From Jiella flava (GTDB lineage: Bacteria > Pseudomonadota > Alphaproteobacteria > Rhizobiales > Rhizobiaceae): 64,000 nucleotides of DNA. Shown here in pieces: positions 45,964 to 57,059 of this stretch. The position numbers and the translations under genes were made by a program. Each line of letters starts with the position of its first letter. Positions within the stretch are counted from its first letter, which is position 1. The stretch spans positions 62,001 to 126,000 of the forward strand of contig NZ_JAFMPP010000014.1 in NCBI RefSeq assembly GCF_017349315.1, read 5' to 3'. The notes beneath the pieces were generated by a model. That model made no database searches, was not told the origin of the DNA, and saw only the letters and a program-made list of their open reading frames with translations.

Positions 45964-46893
45964 GTGAATCTCTACCTGCCGATCGCGGAAATCTCGTTGA
46001 ACGTCTTTGTCCTTGTCGGGATGGGCGCGGCGGTCGGATTCATTTCGGGCCTGTTCGGCGTTGGCGGCGGCTTCCTGATCACGCCGCTTTTGATCTTCTA
46101 CAACATTCCGCCGGCCGTCGCCGTTGCGACCGGCGCCAACCAGGTCATCGCCGCGTCCTTTTCCGGGGCGCTCGCCCATTACCGGCGTGGAACGATCGAC
46201 TTCAAACTCGGCACTGTCTTGTTGATCGGCGGCTTTTGCGGCTCGTTGCTCGGCGTCGCCTTGTTCACGCTGCTGCGCCGTCTCGGCCAGCTCGATCTCG
46301 TCGTCTCGCTGCTCTACGTCGTGTTTCTCGGCGGCATCGGCGGCCTGATGCTGGTCGAGAGCCTGCAATCCATGCTGCGCTCCCAATCGCAGGGGGCCGG
46401 CGAGGTGCGCCGGCCGGGCCAGCACAGCTGGGTGCACGGGCTGCCGCTGAAGATGCGGTTCCATCGCTCCAAGCTCTATGTGTCGGTCATTCCGGTGCTG
46501 GTGCTCGGCTTCCTGATCGGACTTCTCGCCGGCATCATGGGTGTCGGCGGCGGCTTCATCGCGGTGCCGGCGATGATCTATCTGTTGCGGGTGCCGACCA
46601 GCGTCGTCATCGGCACCTCGCTGTTCCAGATTATCTTCACCGCCGCGGCGACGACCATTCTGCAGGCGGCGACCAACCGCACGGTCGACGTCGTCCTCGC
46701 CTTTCTGTTGATGCTCGGCGGCGTCATCGGCGCGCAGTTCGGGGCCGAGGCGGGGCGGCGGCTGCGCGGCGATCAGCTGCGTGCGCTTCTGGCGCTGCTC
46801 GTGCTCGCCGTCGGTATTCGTCTTGGCATCCAGCTCGTGGTGACGCCGGAAGAGCCCTTCACCATCACGCTGCCGACGGGAGAGACCGGGTGA
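45964..46893 (+). CDS. TauE/SafE family sulfite/anion exporter-like permease
   Basis: A 309-residue membrane protein of the TauE/SafE family. Two repeated halves are visible, each with the glycine-rich signature: GFISGLFGVGGGFLITPLLI near residue 25 and GLLAGIMGVGGGFIAVPAMI near residue 195. About eight membrane helices. Members move sulfite, sulfoacetate or other anions. GTG 45964 starts the frame. Its stop overlaps the next gene as GTGA, making a two-gene unit with the TIGR02186 protein, a pairing common in alphaproteobacteria. Confidence 0.9.
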   Translation: MNLYLPIAEISLNVFVLVGMGAAVGFISGLFGVGGGFLITPLLIFYNIPPAVAVATGANQVIAASFSGALAHYRRGTIDFKLGTVLLIGGFCGSLLGVALFTLLRRLGQLDLVVSLLYVVFLGGIGGLMLVESLQSMLRSQSQGAGEVRRPGQHSWVHGLPLKMRFHRSKLYVSVIPVLVLGFLIGLLAGIMGVGGGFIAVPAMIYLLRVPTSVVIGTSLFQIIFTAAATTILQAATNRTVDVVLAFLLMLGGVIGAQFGAEAGRRLRGDQLRALLALLVLAVGIRLGIQLVVTPEEPFTITLPTGETG

Positions 46894-47837
46894 GCGGCGC
46901 GGTGCACAGCCACCGGCGCCCGCCTCGAGCGGCCGCTCGCGTGGCGGCCATCGTCGCTGTCGCCGCTGGGCTGAGCGCGCTCGTGAGCGCGCCGGCTCGG
47001 GCCCAGGACAGCAGCCGCGAAGGCTTCGAAATCGGCCTGTCGACCAACAAGATCTCGATCGGCTCGGACTTTTCCGGCGCCAGGCTTGTGGTCTTTGGCG
47101 CACTCGACAATGCCGACGCCAAGCTGTTGCGCCAGCAGCGCTACGACATTGTCGTCGTGCTTGTCGGCCCTCGCCAGCCGGCGGTGGTGCGTGAAAAGAA
47201 GCGCACCTTCGGCCTGTGGATCAATCGCGGCTCGGAAACCTTCACCTCCGTGCCGACCTCCTATTCGCTGGCGGCGACCCGGCCGCTCGCCGATGTCACC
47301 CGGCCGGAGCTGCGCGAGCGCCTGTCCCTCGGGATCAAAGACCTGCAGCTCGACAATCCACCGCCGCCGGGGCCGGCGGGCCTGTCCGCCGTCGATCTGC
47401 CGGCGGGCGAGAAGCGGGCGCAGGCCAATATCAGTCTGAAGGAGCGGCGCGCGAAGAGCGAAAGCGGCGCCGCCACGCTACCGCTTCCCTCGCGCCCGGC
47501 CGACCAATATGCCCAGGCGCTGAAGCGCATTCGCGAGTCGAAGGGGCTCTACAACCAGACCGTCGGCTCGGTCTCGTTCGTCAGCCCGACGCTGTTCCGC
47601 GCCGATCTGCAGCTGCCCGCCGATCTGCCGACCGGCACTCATGTCGCGCGGGCCTATCTGTTCCGCAGCGGCGTCTTCATCCGCGAGGCCTCGGAGCCGC
47701 TGCGGGTGGTCAAGTCCGGTATCGAGAGCTGGATCGACAATTTCGCGACCGATCACGGCGTGCTTTACGGCATCTCGGCGGTGATCCTGGCGATCTTCAC
47801 CGGCTGGTTCGGCCGGCTGGTCTTCAAGCGCGACTGA
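46890..47837 (+). CDS. TIGR02186 family membrane-anchored periplasmic protein
   Basis: A 315-residue protein usually encoded with TauE-like exporters. It starts at GTG 46890 overlapping the exporter stop by 4 bp. A Sec signal (VAAIVAVAAGLSALV, then APARAQ) leads to a periplasmic domain with EIGLSTNKISIGSDFSGARLVVFGALD, and one C-terminal membrane helix (YGISAVILAIFTGWFG) ends in FKRD. The family is described as an alphaproteobacterial transmembrane protein of unknown role; partnership with the exporter is inferred from coupling. Confidence 0.88.
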   Translation: MSGAVHSHRRPPRAAARVAAIVAVAAGLSALVSAPARAQDSSREGFEIGLSTNKISIGSDFSGARLVVFGALDNADAKLLRQQRYDIVVVLVGPRQPAVVREKKRTFGLWINRGSETFTSVPTSYSLAATRPLADVTRPELRERLSLGIKDLQLDNPPPPGPAGLSAVDLPAGEKRAQANISLKERRAKSESGAATLPLPSRPADQYAQALKRIRESKGLYNQTVGSVSFVSPTLFRADLQLPADLPTGTHVARAYLFRSGVFIREASEPLRVVKSGIESWIDNFATDHGVLYGISAVILAIFTGWFGRLVFKRD

Positions 47838-47930
47838 TCGACTGCGGAAGGCGGGATCCGGCGGGCGCGCGCTTCGGATCGATGTCGCAGGGCGGTGACG
47901 GCTGGCGGCATCCGCCTATCTGTTTGTCCC

Positions 47931-48446
47931 ATGAGCACGACGGACGATATCCCCTTCGACAATGCCGCTCCGGCGGTGCGCGGTACACGCGGCGTCCCGC
48001 CGCGAGACGTTCACCATCACCGCATGGCCTGGACGCTTGGCCTTCTCGGCCTCGTTCCCTTCGTCATCATGGTGGGGCTTTTGGCCTATGCCGGGCGCGA
48101 ATTCATCGCCTATCCGCAGATTATCCTGGCTCTGTCCGGCTATTCGGCGACGATCCTGGCATTTCTCGGCGGCATCCGATGGGGCCATGTGCTGACGCCC
48201 GCCCCGGAGTCGGGCCGCACGCTGTTGATCTCGGTGCTGCCGTCGCTGTTCGGCTGGGCGATGCTGTTCGTGCCGAGCCCCTTTATGTTTGCCGGCTATG
48301 CGCTCGGCTTCGCGATGACCGGCCTGTGGGATGTATTCGCGGCGCGCCGTGGCCATCTGCCGGCCTGGTTCGGCAGGCTGCGCCTCGTCCTGTCCCTGAT
48401 CGTGACGCTCTGCCAACTCGTCGCCTTCGCCGCGACCTTCAGCTGA
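47931..48446 (+). CDS. DUF3429 family membrane protein
   Basis: A 171-residue protein with four or five membrane helices. The DUF3429 features are LGLLGLVPFVIMVGLLAY and, after a short loop, YSATILAFLGGIRWGHVL, then LFGWAMLFVPSPFMFAGYALGF. The His-rich N-terminus (RDVHHHRM) is cytoplasmic. No function is known. ATG 47931 was chosen (MSTTDDIPF); the frame is open from 47895. It ends 10 bp before the convergent pdeM gene. Confidence 0.85.
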   Translation: MSTTDDIPFDNAAPAVRGTRGVPPRDVHHHRMAWTLGLLGLVPFVIMVGLLAYAGREFIAYPQIILALSGYSATILAFLGGIRWGHVLTPAPESGRTLLISVLPSLFGWAMLFVPSPFMFAGYALGFAMTGLWDVFAARRGHLPAWFGRLRLVLSLIVTLCQLVAFAATFS

Positions 48447-48456
48447 TGACCCGCTG

Positions 48457-49170
48457 TCAGCCGGCGGCGAGTGCCGCAAAGCGCACGGGATAGACGCCGC
48501 TCTGGCCGATCATGCAGGCGAACGCCCGGCTGGCGTCGAAAAGCCCGTGAAACGCGCGATCCAAGACGTTTAGCCCGCCGGTGGTGACGCCGAAGGAGGG
48601 CAGGATCATCCGCTCGCCGTCGGTCGCAAAACACGCCCGCCGCGAGCCGCGGCCGGCCAGCCGCGCCACCGGATGGAGATGGCCCGACACCGCGCCGCGC
48701 CGGATGCCGACGCGCGGTTCGTGACAAAAGGAGAGGGCGCCGATCGCGACCGTGTCGCATGTCTCGCCGCCGATGCCGACGGGCGGCTCGGGATCGTGAT
48801 TGCCGGCGATCCAGATCCAGTCGCGGCCCCGCATCAGATGGGATAAGGTCGCCCGTTCGCCGGCCGGCATCAGCGCCGCGCCCTTGCGGTCGTGAAAGGA
48901 ATCGCCGAGACACACCACCCGCGCCGGTTGATACCGCTCAAGCGCGAGGCTAAGCAGCGCGAGCGTTGCGGCGGTATCGTAGGGCGGCAGAAACATGCCC
49001 CGGCGGGCAAAGGCCGCGCCCTTTTCGAGATGCAGATCGGAGACGACGAGGCAGTTTTCGGCCGGCAGGAACAGAACGCCCGACGGGTCGCAGGCGATCC
49101 GCTCGCCGGCCAACGCCATTTCGAAGGCTGCGCAGTCCTCATGCAAGCGCCGCCGCGCCAAAGCATTCAT
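48457..49170 (-). CDS. pdeM: Ligase-associated DNA-damage-response endonuclease PdeM
   Basis: A 237-residue metallophosphoesterase of the PdeM type, named for its occurrence with an ATP-dependent DNA ligase, exonuclease and Lhr-type helicase. Metal ligands are clear: VVSDLHLEKG, CLGDSFHDRKG, WIAGNHDPEPP and VSGHLHPVARL. ATG 49170 (MNALARRRLH) is the family start; the frame is open to 49317. It lies 143 bp after the helicase stop. Ligase and exonuclease genes of the typical set are not in the window. Confidence 0.92.
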   Translation of the reverse strand: MNALARRRLHEDCAAFEMALAGERIACDPSGVLFLPAENCLVVSDLHLEKGAAFARRGMFLPPYDTAATLALLSLALERYQPARVVCLGDSFHDRKGAALMPAGERATLSHLMRGRDWIWIAGNHDPEPPVGIGGETCDTVAIGALSFCHEPRVGIRRGAVSGHLHPVARLAGRGSRRACFATDGERMILPSFGVTTGGLNVLDRAFHGLFDASRAFACMIGQSGVYPVRFAALAAG

Positions 49171-49313
49171 CGCCAAGGGGTCTCTCGTCCGCGTTGATTC
49201 GCGTTTCGTTCTTTTTGCCAGCGCCGATGGGCCGTTGGCAAGGCCCCAAGCGGAGCGGCGACCTTGCGGCGGGTGGGCGCAGCCTTTCACGGGCGTCCGG
49301 GCGCGGGGCCGCC

Positions 49314-51863
<2,550 letters not shown>

Positions 51864-51945
51864 AAAGAAGAAGGTAGGGGCGCGGGGGCACCGTGGCTAT
51901 GGCGGGGGAGAGGAAGGCGAAGTTCGCTGAGGCGCGGACTGGCTT

Positions 51946-54846
51946 TCAGGCTTTCCGGTTTCTCGCCTGTCTTGACCAGAAATTGAATACGTCACTCGCT
52001 TTGCCGTCCGGGTCATGGACGGTTCCATCGAAATCGATCCGGTAAGGCACGTCCGGGAGCGATCGTCCCCTCGGCCAGACCGAGTCGAGCAGGACGAGTT
52101 CTTTGAGGCTGGCGGGAAATTCGGATGGCAGGGCGGTCAGGTTGCAGTTCGCGACGGCGAGAGTCCTGAGGCTGGTGAGCGCGGCAATCGGCTGGAGATT
52201 GCTGATCTGCGTGTAAGAGCAGTCGAGGTCCCGGATGTGTCGAAGGTCAGCGATAGGTCTGAGATCGCTGACCTGGGTATAGGAGCATTTGAGGGACTGG
52301 AGGCTCTGGAGACTTCCGACAGGTTTAAGATCGCTGACCTGCGTCCGGGTGCAGCGGAGAGAGCGGAGGCTCTGAAGGTTCTTAAGGGCATTGAGATCGC
52401 GTACTCGCGTCGCGGAGCAGTTGAGTGACTTAAGGCTTTGGAGGTTTGCGAGGGGATCGAGATCACTGACCCGCGTCCGGGAGCACATGAGGTTCTGGAG
52501 GCTCTGAAGGCTTGCGACGGGTCGGAGGTCGCTGATCTGCGTAAAAGAGCAGTCGAAGGACTCGAGGTCGCGGACGTTTGTGACGGGCTGAAGATCTCTC
52601 AGCTGCGTGTGGGAGCAGTCGAGGGTCTGAAGGCTCTGAAGCTTCTCGAGGGGCTGGAGATCGCTGATCTGTGTGCCGGAGCAGTCGAGGGTCTGAAGGC
52701 TTTGAAGATTCCGGAGGGGCTGGAGATCGTTGATCTGCGTGCCGTAGCAGGTGAGGGTCTGAAGGTTCCGGAGCTTCTCGAGGGGCTGGAGATCGGTGAC
52801 CTGTGTGCGGGAGCAGTCGAGGGTCTGAAGGTTCTGAAGCTTCTGAAGGGGCTGGAGATCGGTGATCTGCGTGCCGGAGCAGCCGAGGGTCCGAAGGTTC
52901 TGGAGGTTCCCGAGGGGCTGGAGATCGCTGATCTGCGTGTAAGAGCAGTCGAGGGTCTGCAGGTTCTGGAGGTGCTCGAGGGGCCGAAGATCGGTGATCT
53001 GTGTGCCGGAGCAGAAGAGGGTCCCAAGGTTCCAGAGCTTCTCGAGGGGCTGGAGATCGCTGATCTGCGTGCCGGAGCAGTCGAGGGTCCGAAGGTTCTG
53101 GAGGTGCTCGAGGGGCCGGAGATCGCTGATCTGCGTGCCGGAGCAGACGAGGATCTGAAGGCTCTGAAGATTCTCGAGGGGCTGGAGATCGGTGATCTGC
53201 GTGTGGTAGCAGCCGAGGGTCTGAAGGCTCTGGAGGTTCCCGAGGGGCTGGAGATCGGTGATCTGTGTGCCGGAGCAGAAGAGGGTCTGAAGGTTCTGGA
53301 GGTTCGCGACCGGCGCCAGATCGCGCAATTCGGTCTCTAAGCTCATGTAGAGCCTTGTAATCCACGGCACCCACCGCTCCGGCGGCGCTTCGCCGCGCAG
53401 GATCATTCGCTTCACCTCATCCATGTCGAAATCGGGCGGTGGCTCCTGCTCGGCGGCGTCCCCCTGCGCCGCGGAAACGCTCCCCTCTGTCGCAAACACA
53501 GGCCGCCGCCGCTTGCCGATCTCTTCCATTGTCCACTGCAGGAGGCGGCGGAACTCATCTTGGCTGGCGGCGAAGGCGAGGATCGGCTGCGCGCTGTGCG
53601 TCAGGAATGTCAGGGCCGCATGATAGGCCGTGAGGCTGGGATTTCCCGCCATCGCCGAGCCGATGGTGACGACGGTGAGCGGCCCTGCAGCGCTGTTACA
53701 GACACGAGCGATGACTCGCGCAATATCGCCGAGGAAACGCCCGCCGGTTTGGATGCCTGTGGCGAGCGCTTCCAGACCCTGCTGGCTCGCAACGGCGATC
53801 GATCCCTCCAGGCTCGCGACCAGCGTCTTCGCCTGGGGCGCCAGCAGCCCCTTCGTCTCGCGCATCGGCGCGAGGATGTTTCTCGTCTCCGCCGCGCGTT
53901 CGGCCGGCTTGTCGATCTGAGCCGCGAAAACCGCCACCCGCTGAACGAGATCGCGGCCCTCGGCAAAGCCCATGATCAGCCGGGCGTGTGCGGTCAGGAT
54001 CGTTTCCAGCTCGGCGAGAATGTCCGGCTCCAGCGCCTCGCTCATCACCCCGGCGGGGAGCGGCGGGGTGAGCCGCTTGACGAGGCTCGACAGCGCGGTG
54101 CCGGCATCAACCAATGCGCCGATATTCAGCGCGTCGATCGGCGCGGCGGCAAAGCTTTGATAGATGGCGAACTCGTCGCAAAGGGTCCGGTGCGAATTGC
54201 CGCAGCGTTGCGCCAATGGCCCGGCGAAGCGATCGAGTCTTGCCTTCAGCCTCTCAAGCAGCGCCTGCTGCGTCGGATCGCGGCGCTCGGCCGGCGAGGG
54301 CGCATCGTCGGCGATCTCGAAACCCTCCGGCGTCGCGATCAGCGACGGGCCGGGCGCGGCGGTGGGCGGCGGCTCCCGGTCGAGATAGTCTGTGATCGAT
54401 CGTGCGATCTGGACGCTCGCCGCGTGATAGCCGTCGTTTCGCGGCCGCCAGTTGACGATCGGCCGCAATTGCCCGCGCCGCGTCAGCGGCACGCATTGGC
54501 GCTCGGCAAAGACGTCGTCCCAATAGCAGGTTTCAAGGATGATCGGGATCACCAGCGCGCGGCGCGACTGCTGGGCTTTCAGGATCGCCGGCAGCTCCGA
54601 ATCCCGGATATAGCGGGAGGCCAGAAAATGGCTGGTGACGAGGCAGAGGAAGATGTCCGAATCGCGCACCGCTTTTTGGATCGCCTGATCCCATAATTCG
54701 CCGGCCCTGAGGGCGCGATCGTCCCAGATCTGAAAGTCCTGTGACCGGCGCACGGGATCGAGACGCGTCAAAAACGCATCGAGCCGCTCCGTGTCGGCAT
54801 GGGCATAGGAGAGAAAGACCTGCACCATGGATTGTAACGCTGCCAT
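51946..54846 (-). CDS. TIR domain - helical region - leucine-rich repeat protein
   Basis: A 966-residue protein. An N-terminal TIR domain (about residues 7-130) shows VFLSYAHADTERL, IWDDRALRAGELWDQAI and SHFLASRYIRDSELPAIL; Glu84 sits where NAD-cleaving TIRs carry the catalytic Glu. Residues about 185-490 are helical, unassigned, and lack a P-loop (no GxxxxGK[S/T]), so no NACHT or NB-ARC NTPase is visible. Residues 510-905 are 18 tandem 22-residue LRRs, consensus LQPLEKLQNLQTLDCSGTQI plus SD, internalin-like but with an almost invariant Cys. A 61-residue cap follows. Likely a sensor-effector acting on NAD; the immune role is inference. The start could also be Met7 (54828). Confidence 0.88.
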   Translation of the reverse strand: MAALQSMVQVFLSYAHADTERLDAFLTRLDPVRRSQDFQIWDDRALRAGELWDQAIQKAVRDSDIFLCLVTSHFLASRYIRDSELPAILKAQQSRRALVIPIILETCYWDDVFAERQCVPLTRRGQLRPIVNWRPRNDGYHAASVQIARSITDYLDREPPPTAAPGPSLIATPEGFEIADDAPSPAERRDPTQQALLERLKARLDRFAGPLAQRCGNSHRTLCDEFAIYQSFAAAPIDALNIGALVDAGTALSSLVKRLTPPLPAGVMSEALEPDILAELETILTAHARLIMGFAEGRDLVQRVAVFAAQIDKPAERAAETRNILAPMRETKGLLAPQAKTLVASLEGSIAVASQQGLEALATGIQTGGRFLGDIARVIARVCNSAAGPLTVVTIGSAMAGNPSLTAYHAALTFLTHSAQPILAFAASQDEFRRLLQWTMEEIGKRRRPVFATEGSVSAAQGDAAEQEPPPDFDMDEVKRMILRGEAPPERWVPWITRLYMSLETELRDLAPVANLQNLQTLFCSGTQITDLQPLGNLQSLQTLGCYHTQITDLQPLENLQSLQILVCSGTQISDLRPLEHLQNLRTLDCSGTQISDLQPLEKLWNLGTLFCSGTQITDLRPLEHLQNLQTLDCSYTQISDLQPLGNLQNLRTLGCSGTQITDLQPLQKLQNLQTLDCSRTQVTDLQPLEKLRNLQTLTCYGTQINDLQPLRNLQSLQTLDCSGTQISDLQPLEKLQSLQTLDCSHTQLRDLQPVTNVRDLESFDCSFTQISDLRPVASLQSLQNLMCSRTRVSDLDPLANLQSLKSLNCSATRVRDLNALKNLQSLRSLRCTRTQVSDLKPVGSLQSLQSLKCSYTQVSDLRPIADLRHIRDLDCSYTQISNLQPIAALTSLRTLAVANCNLTALPSEFPASLKELVLLDSVWPRGRSLPDVPYRIDFDGTVHDPDGKASDVFNFWSRQARNRKA
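52132..53319 (-). repeat. Tandem 66-bp repeat array coding the LRRs
   Basis: Eighteen 66-bp units with no insertions or deletions encode LRR residues 510-905. The central units (about 4-11) are nearly identical at DNA level, pointing to recent duplication or gene conversion; units 12-18 at the C-terminal side are more diverged. The period also leaves a long antisense reading frame open on the plus strand, which is an artefact. Confidence 0.85.
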
Positions 54847-55121
54847 GATGCAGCTTTTCAGGCAAGCGATCGGCGCGCTGTCCCGCCGCGATGCTCGGCC
54901 CGCAAAGCGGAGTGGTTGCCGATAGGCGCCGACACGCCGCCGGCGGCGGCCTTACCGGTCGACACGCCGCTTGCAAAAAATCCGTCATGCAAGGGTTCAC
55001 ATCCGGCAAGGACGCGGCTATATGAGGGCCCGTCGCCGGGCCTGCACCGGATCGGCAAGCCTTGCGTCAGAATGAGCCGTTATTTGGCTCGGCGTAAGCA
55101 GAGCGCCAACGCGGCGCCTGT
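54847..55121. other. Gene-free region between TIR-LRR gene and tRNA-Gln
   Basis: About 275 bp without a credible gene. It should contain the TIR-LRR promoter (minus strand) and the tRNA promoter (plus strand). No integrase gene, repeated tRNA end or att-like direct repeat was noticed beside the tRNA. Confidence 0.4.
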
Positions 55122-55195
55122 TGGGGAATAGGTTAACGGTAGACCCACGGACTCTGACTCCGTTAGTCCTGGTTCGAATCCAGGTTCCCCAGCCA
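55122..55195 (+). tRNA. tRNA-Gln (anticodon CTG)
   Basis: A 74-nt cloverleaf. The acceptor stem TGGGGAA pairs with TTCCCCA, discriminator G and encoded CCA follow. The anticodon stem ACGGA/TCCGT encloses the loop CTCTGAC with anticodon CTG, which reads CAG. The T arm is CCTGG-TTCGAAT-CCAGG. It lies between the TIR-LRR gene and the convergent aldehyde dehydrogenase gene; 55196-55436 downstream shows no gene. Confidence 0.97.
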
Positions 55196-55436
55196 TCCCG
55201 CCTCTTTCCATGATTTCATGGCATGCTTCTTATCTGTTGAGAATCGTTTCGCCGCTCATGCTCGGATTGCTGAGCCTCGTTTGGACCTGAAGCTCTCGAA
55301 CTGGTCGCGTCCCGTCGCCTGGTGCCGATGACATTGACGCGGGGTGCTATGGTCGCGTCGAGCTGCTGGCGGAAGGGGCCGAGCGACGCGATGCGCTCGG
55401 CGGGCCTGACGGTCGACGTCATTTGGTCGAGCATGA

Positions 55437-56960
55437 TCAGCCGATGTCGAAGGTGACGCCCTGGGCGAGCGGCAATTCGGTGGAATAGTTGATGGTGTTG
55501 GTCGCCCGGCGCATGTAGGCGCGCCAGGCGTCCGAGCCGCTTTCGCGGCCGCCGCCGGTCTCTTTCTCGCCGCCGAAGGCCCCGCCGATCTCGGCACCGG
55601 ACGTCCCGATATTGACGTTGGCGATGCCGCAGTCGGAGCCTTTGGCCGAGAGGAAGACCTCCATCTCTCGCAGGTCGGTGGTGAAGATCGCGGAGGACAG
55701 TCCGCCGCCGACGGCGTTGTGCATCTCCAACGCCGCGTCGAAGTCGGAATATGTCATCACGTAGAGGATCGGCGCGAAGGTTTCGCGCAGAACCGGGCCC
55801 TCGTGCTTCGGCATTTCGACGATCGCGGGCTTGACGTAATATGCGGTGTCTGGACCGATCTTTTGTCGCTCACCGCCATCAACGGTGCCGCCGAGTGCCT
55901 TTGCCTCGTCGAGTGCCGCGACCATGCCCTCATAGGCCGACTTGTCGATCAACGGGCCGACCAGCGCCGGCGTCTCCAGCGGATTGCCGACCGACACCGA
56001 GGCATAGGCCTTCTTCAGAGCCGGAACGATCTGGTCGTAGACGCTCTCGTGAACGAACAGACGGCGCATGGTGGTGCAGCGCTGACCGGCGGTGCCCATG
56101 GCGCCGAAGGCGATCGCGCGCAGTGCCATGTCCATATCGGCCGAGGGGCAGACGATGCCGGCATTGTTGCCGCCAAGTTCCAGGATGCACTTGCCGAAAC
56201 GGGCGGCGACCTTCGGGCCGACGATTCGCCCCATGCGGGTCGAGCCGGTGGCCGAAATGAGCGCGACCGTCTCGCTGTCGACCATCGCCTCTCCGACGGC
56301 CGGGCCACCGATCAGAACCTGCGACAGTCCCTCGGGGGCCTCCTTTCCGAAACGGGCGAGGGCCCGGTCCAGCACCGCCTGACAGGCGAGTGCCGTGAGC
56401 GGTGTCTTTTCCGACGGCTTCCAAAGGACCGGATCGCCGCAGACCAGCGCCAGAGCCGCGTTCCAGCACCAGGGCGCACAGGGGAAGTTGAAGGCGGTGA
56501 TGATGCCGACGACGCCGAGCGGATGCCAGGTTTCCATCATCCGGTGGCCGGGACGCTCGGTGGCGATGGTGAGGCCATAGAGCTGACGCGACAGTCCGAC
56601 CGAAAAGTCGCAGATGTCGATCATCTCCTGGACTTCGCCGAGGCCCTCGGAGGGTGACTTCCCGGCCTCGATCGAGACCATGCGCCCAAGATCCTCCTTG
56701 GACTTGCGCAGTTCTTCGGCGAACAGACGCACCAGCTCGCCGCGACGCGGGGCGGGAACCATCCGCCATGTGCGGAAAGCCGCGCTCGATTTGGCAATCG
56801 CAGCTTCAGCCTCGGCGGCGGTGTGCACCTTCAAGGTCGCGACCGTTTCGCCGCTGACGGGCGAGACGACGGCCATGCCGCCCTCGACGTTCAACGAAGT
56901 GGTGACCCCACAATTCTTCATGGTTTCGGCAGTGACGGCGTCGAGCGGTTTGGCCGGCAT
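55437..56960 (-). CDS. amaB: ALDH7-type aldehyde dehydrogenase (probable 2-aminoadipate-semialdehyde dehydrogenase)
   Basis: A 507-residue NAD(P)-dependent aldehyde dehydrogenase of the ALDH7/antiquitin type, which oxidises 2-aminoadipate 6-semialdehyde to 2-aminoadipate in lysine breakdown. Catalytic Cys is in GTAGQRCTTMRRL (about residue 295) and the general base Glu in LELGGNN (about residue 261); the C-terminus has the ALDH7 GGAFGGEKETGGGRESGSDA loop. ATG 56960 (MPAKPLDAV) is chosen over the longer frame to 57056. It follows hglS by about 100 bp, and the pairing supports the pathway. The specific substrate is inferred. Confidence 0.87.
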   Translation of the reverse strand: MPAKPLDAVTAETMKNCGVTTSLNVEGGMAVVSPVSGETVATLKVHTAAEAEAAIAKSSAAFRTWRMVPAPRRGELVRLFAEELRKSKEDLGRMVSIEAGKSPSEGLGEVQEMIDICDFSVGLSRQLYGLTIATERPGHRMMETWHPLGVVGIITAFNFPCAPWCWNAALALVCGDPVLWKPSEKTPLTALACQAVLDRALARFGKEAPEGLSQVLIGGPAVGEAMVDSETVALISATGSTRMGRIVGPKVAARFGKCILELGGNNAGIVCPSADMDMALRAIAFGAMGTAGQRCTTMRRLFVHESVYDQIVPALKKAYASVSVGNPLETPALVGPLIDKSAYEGMVAALDEAKALGGTVDGGERQKIGPDTAYYVKPAIVEMPKHEGPVLRETFAPILYVMTYSDFDAALEMHNAVGGGLSSAIFTTDLREMEVFLSAKGSDCGIANVNIGTSGAEIGGAFGGEKETGGGRESGSDAWRAYMRRATNTINYSTELPLAQGVTFDIG

Positions 56961-57059
56961 GCAAGGTTCCCTTCTGATCACAGTCAAAGCGGTCGGACGA
57001 CGATCGCAAAAGCCCCGGGGTTTCGACCATGCGCATCGCGATGATGCGGCGGTCAAGGC

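Noticed and set aside
52132-53319. Possible CRISPR or minisatellite array because of regular spacing
   Set aside because: The 66-bp units are coding with no unique spacers, and translate as leucine-rich repeats in the minus frame.
52438-53340. 300-residue open frame on the plus strand through the LRR region
   Set aside because: It is antisense to the TIR-LRR gene. The 66-bp period keeps all frames open in parallel, and the sequence has no family pattern beyond mirrored repeats.
53560-54696. 378-residue plus-strand open frame opposite the TIR domain
   Set aside because: No motifs; overlaps the TIR coding region fully on the other strand.
55196-55436. Possible att site or integrated element next to tRNA-Gln
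   Set aside because: No repeat of the tRNA 3' end and no integrase were seen in the flanking sequence.
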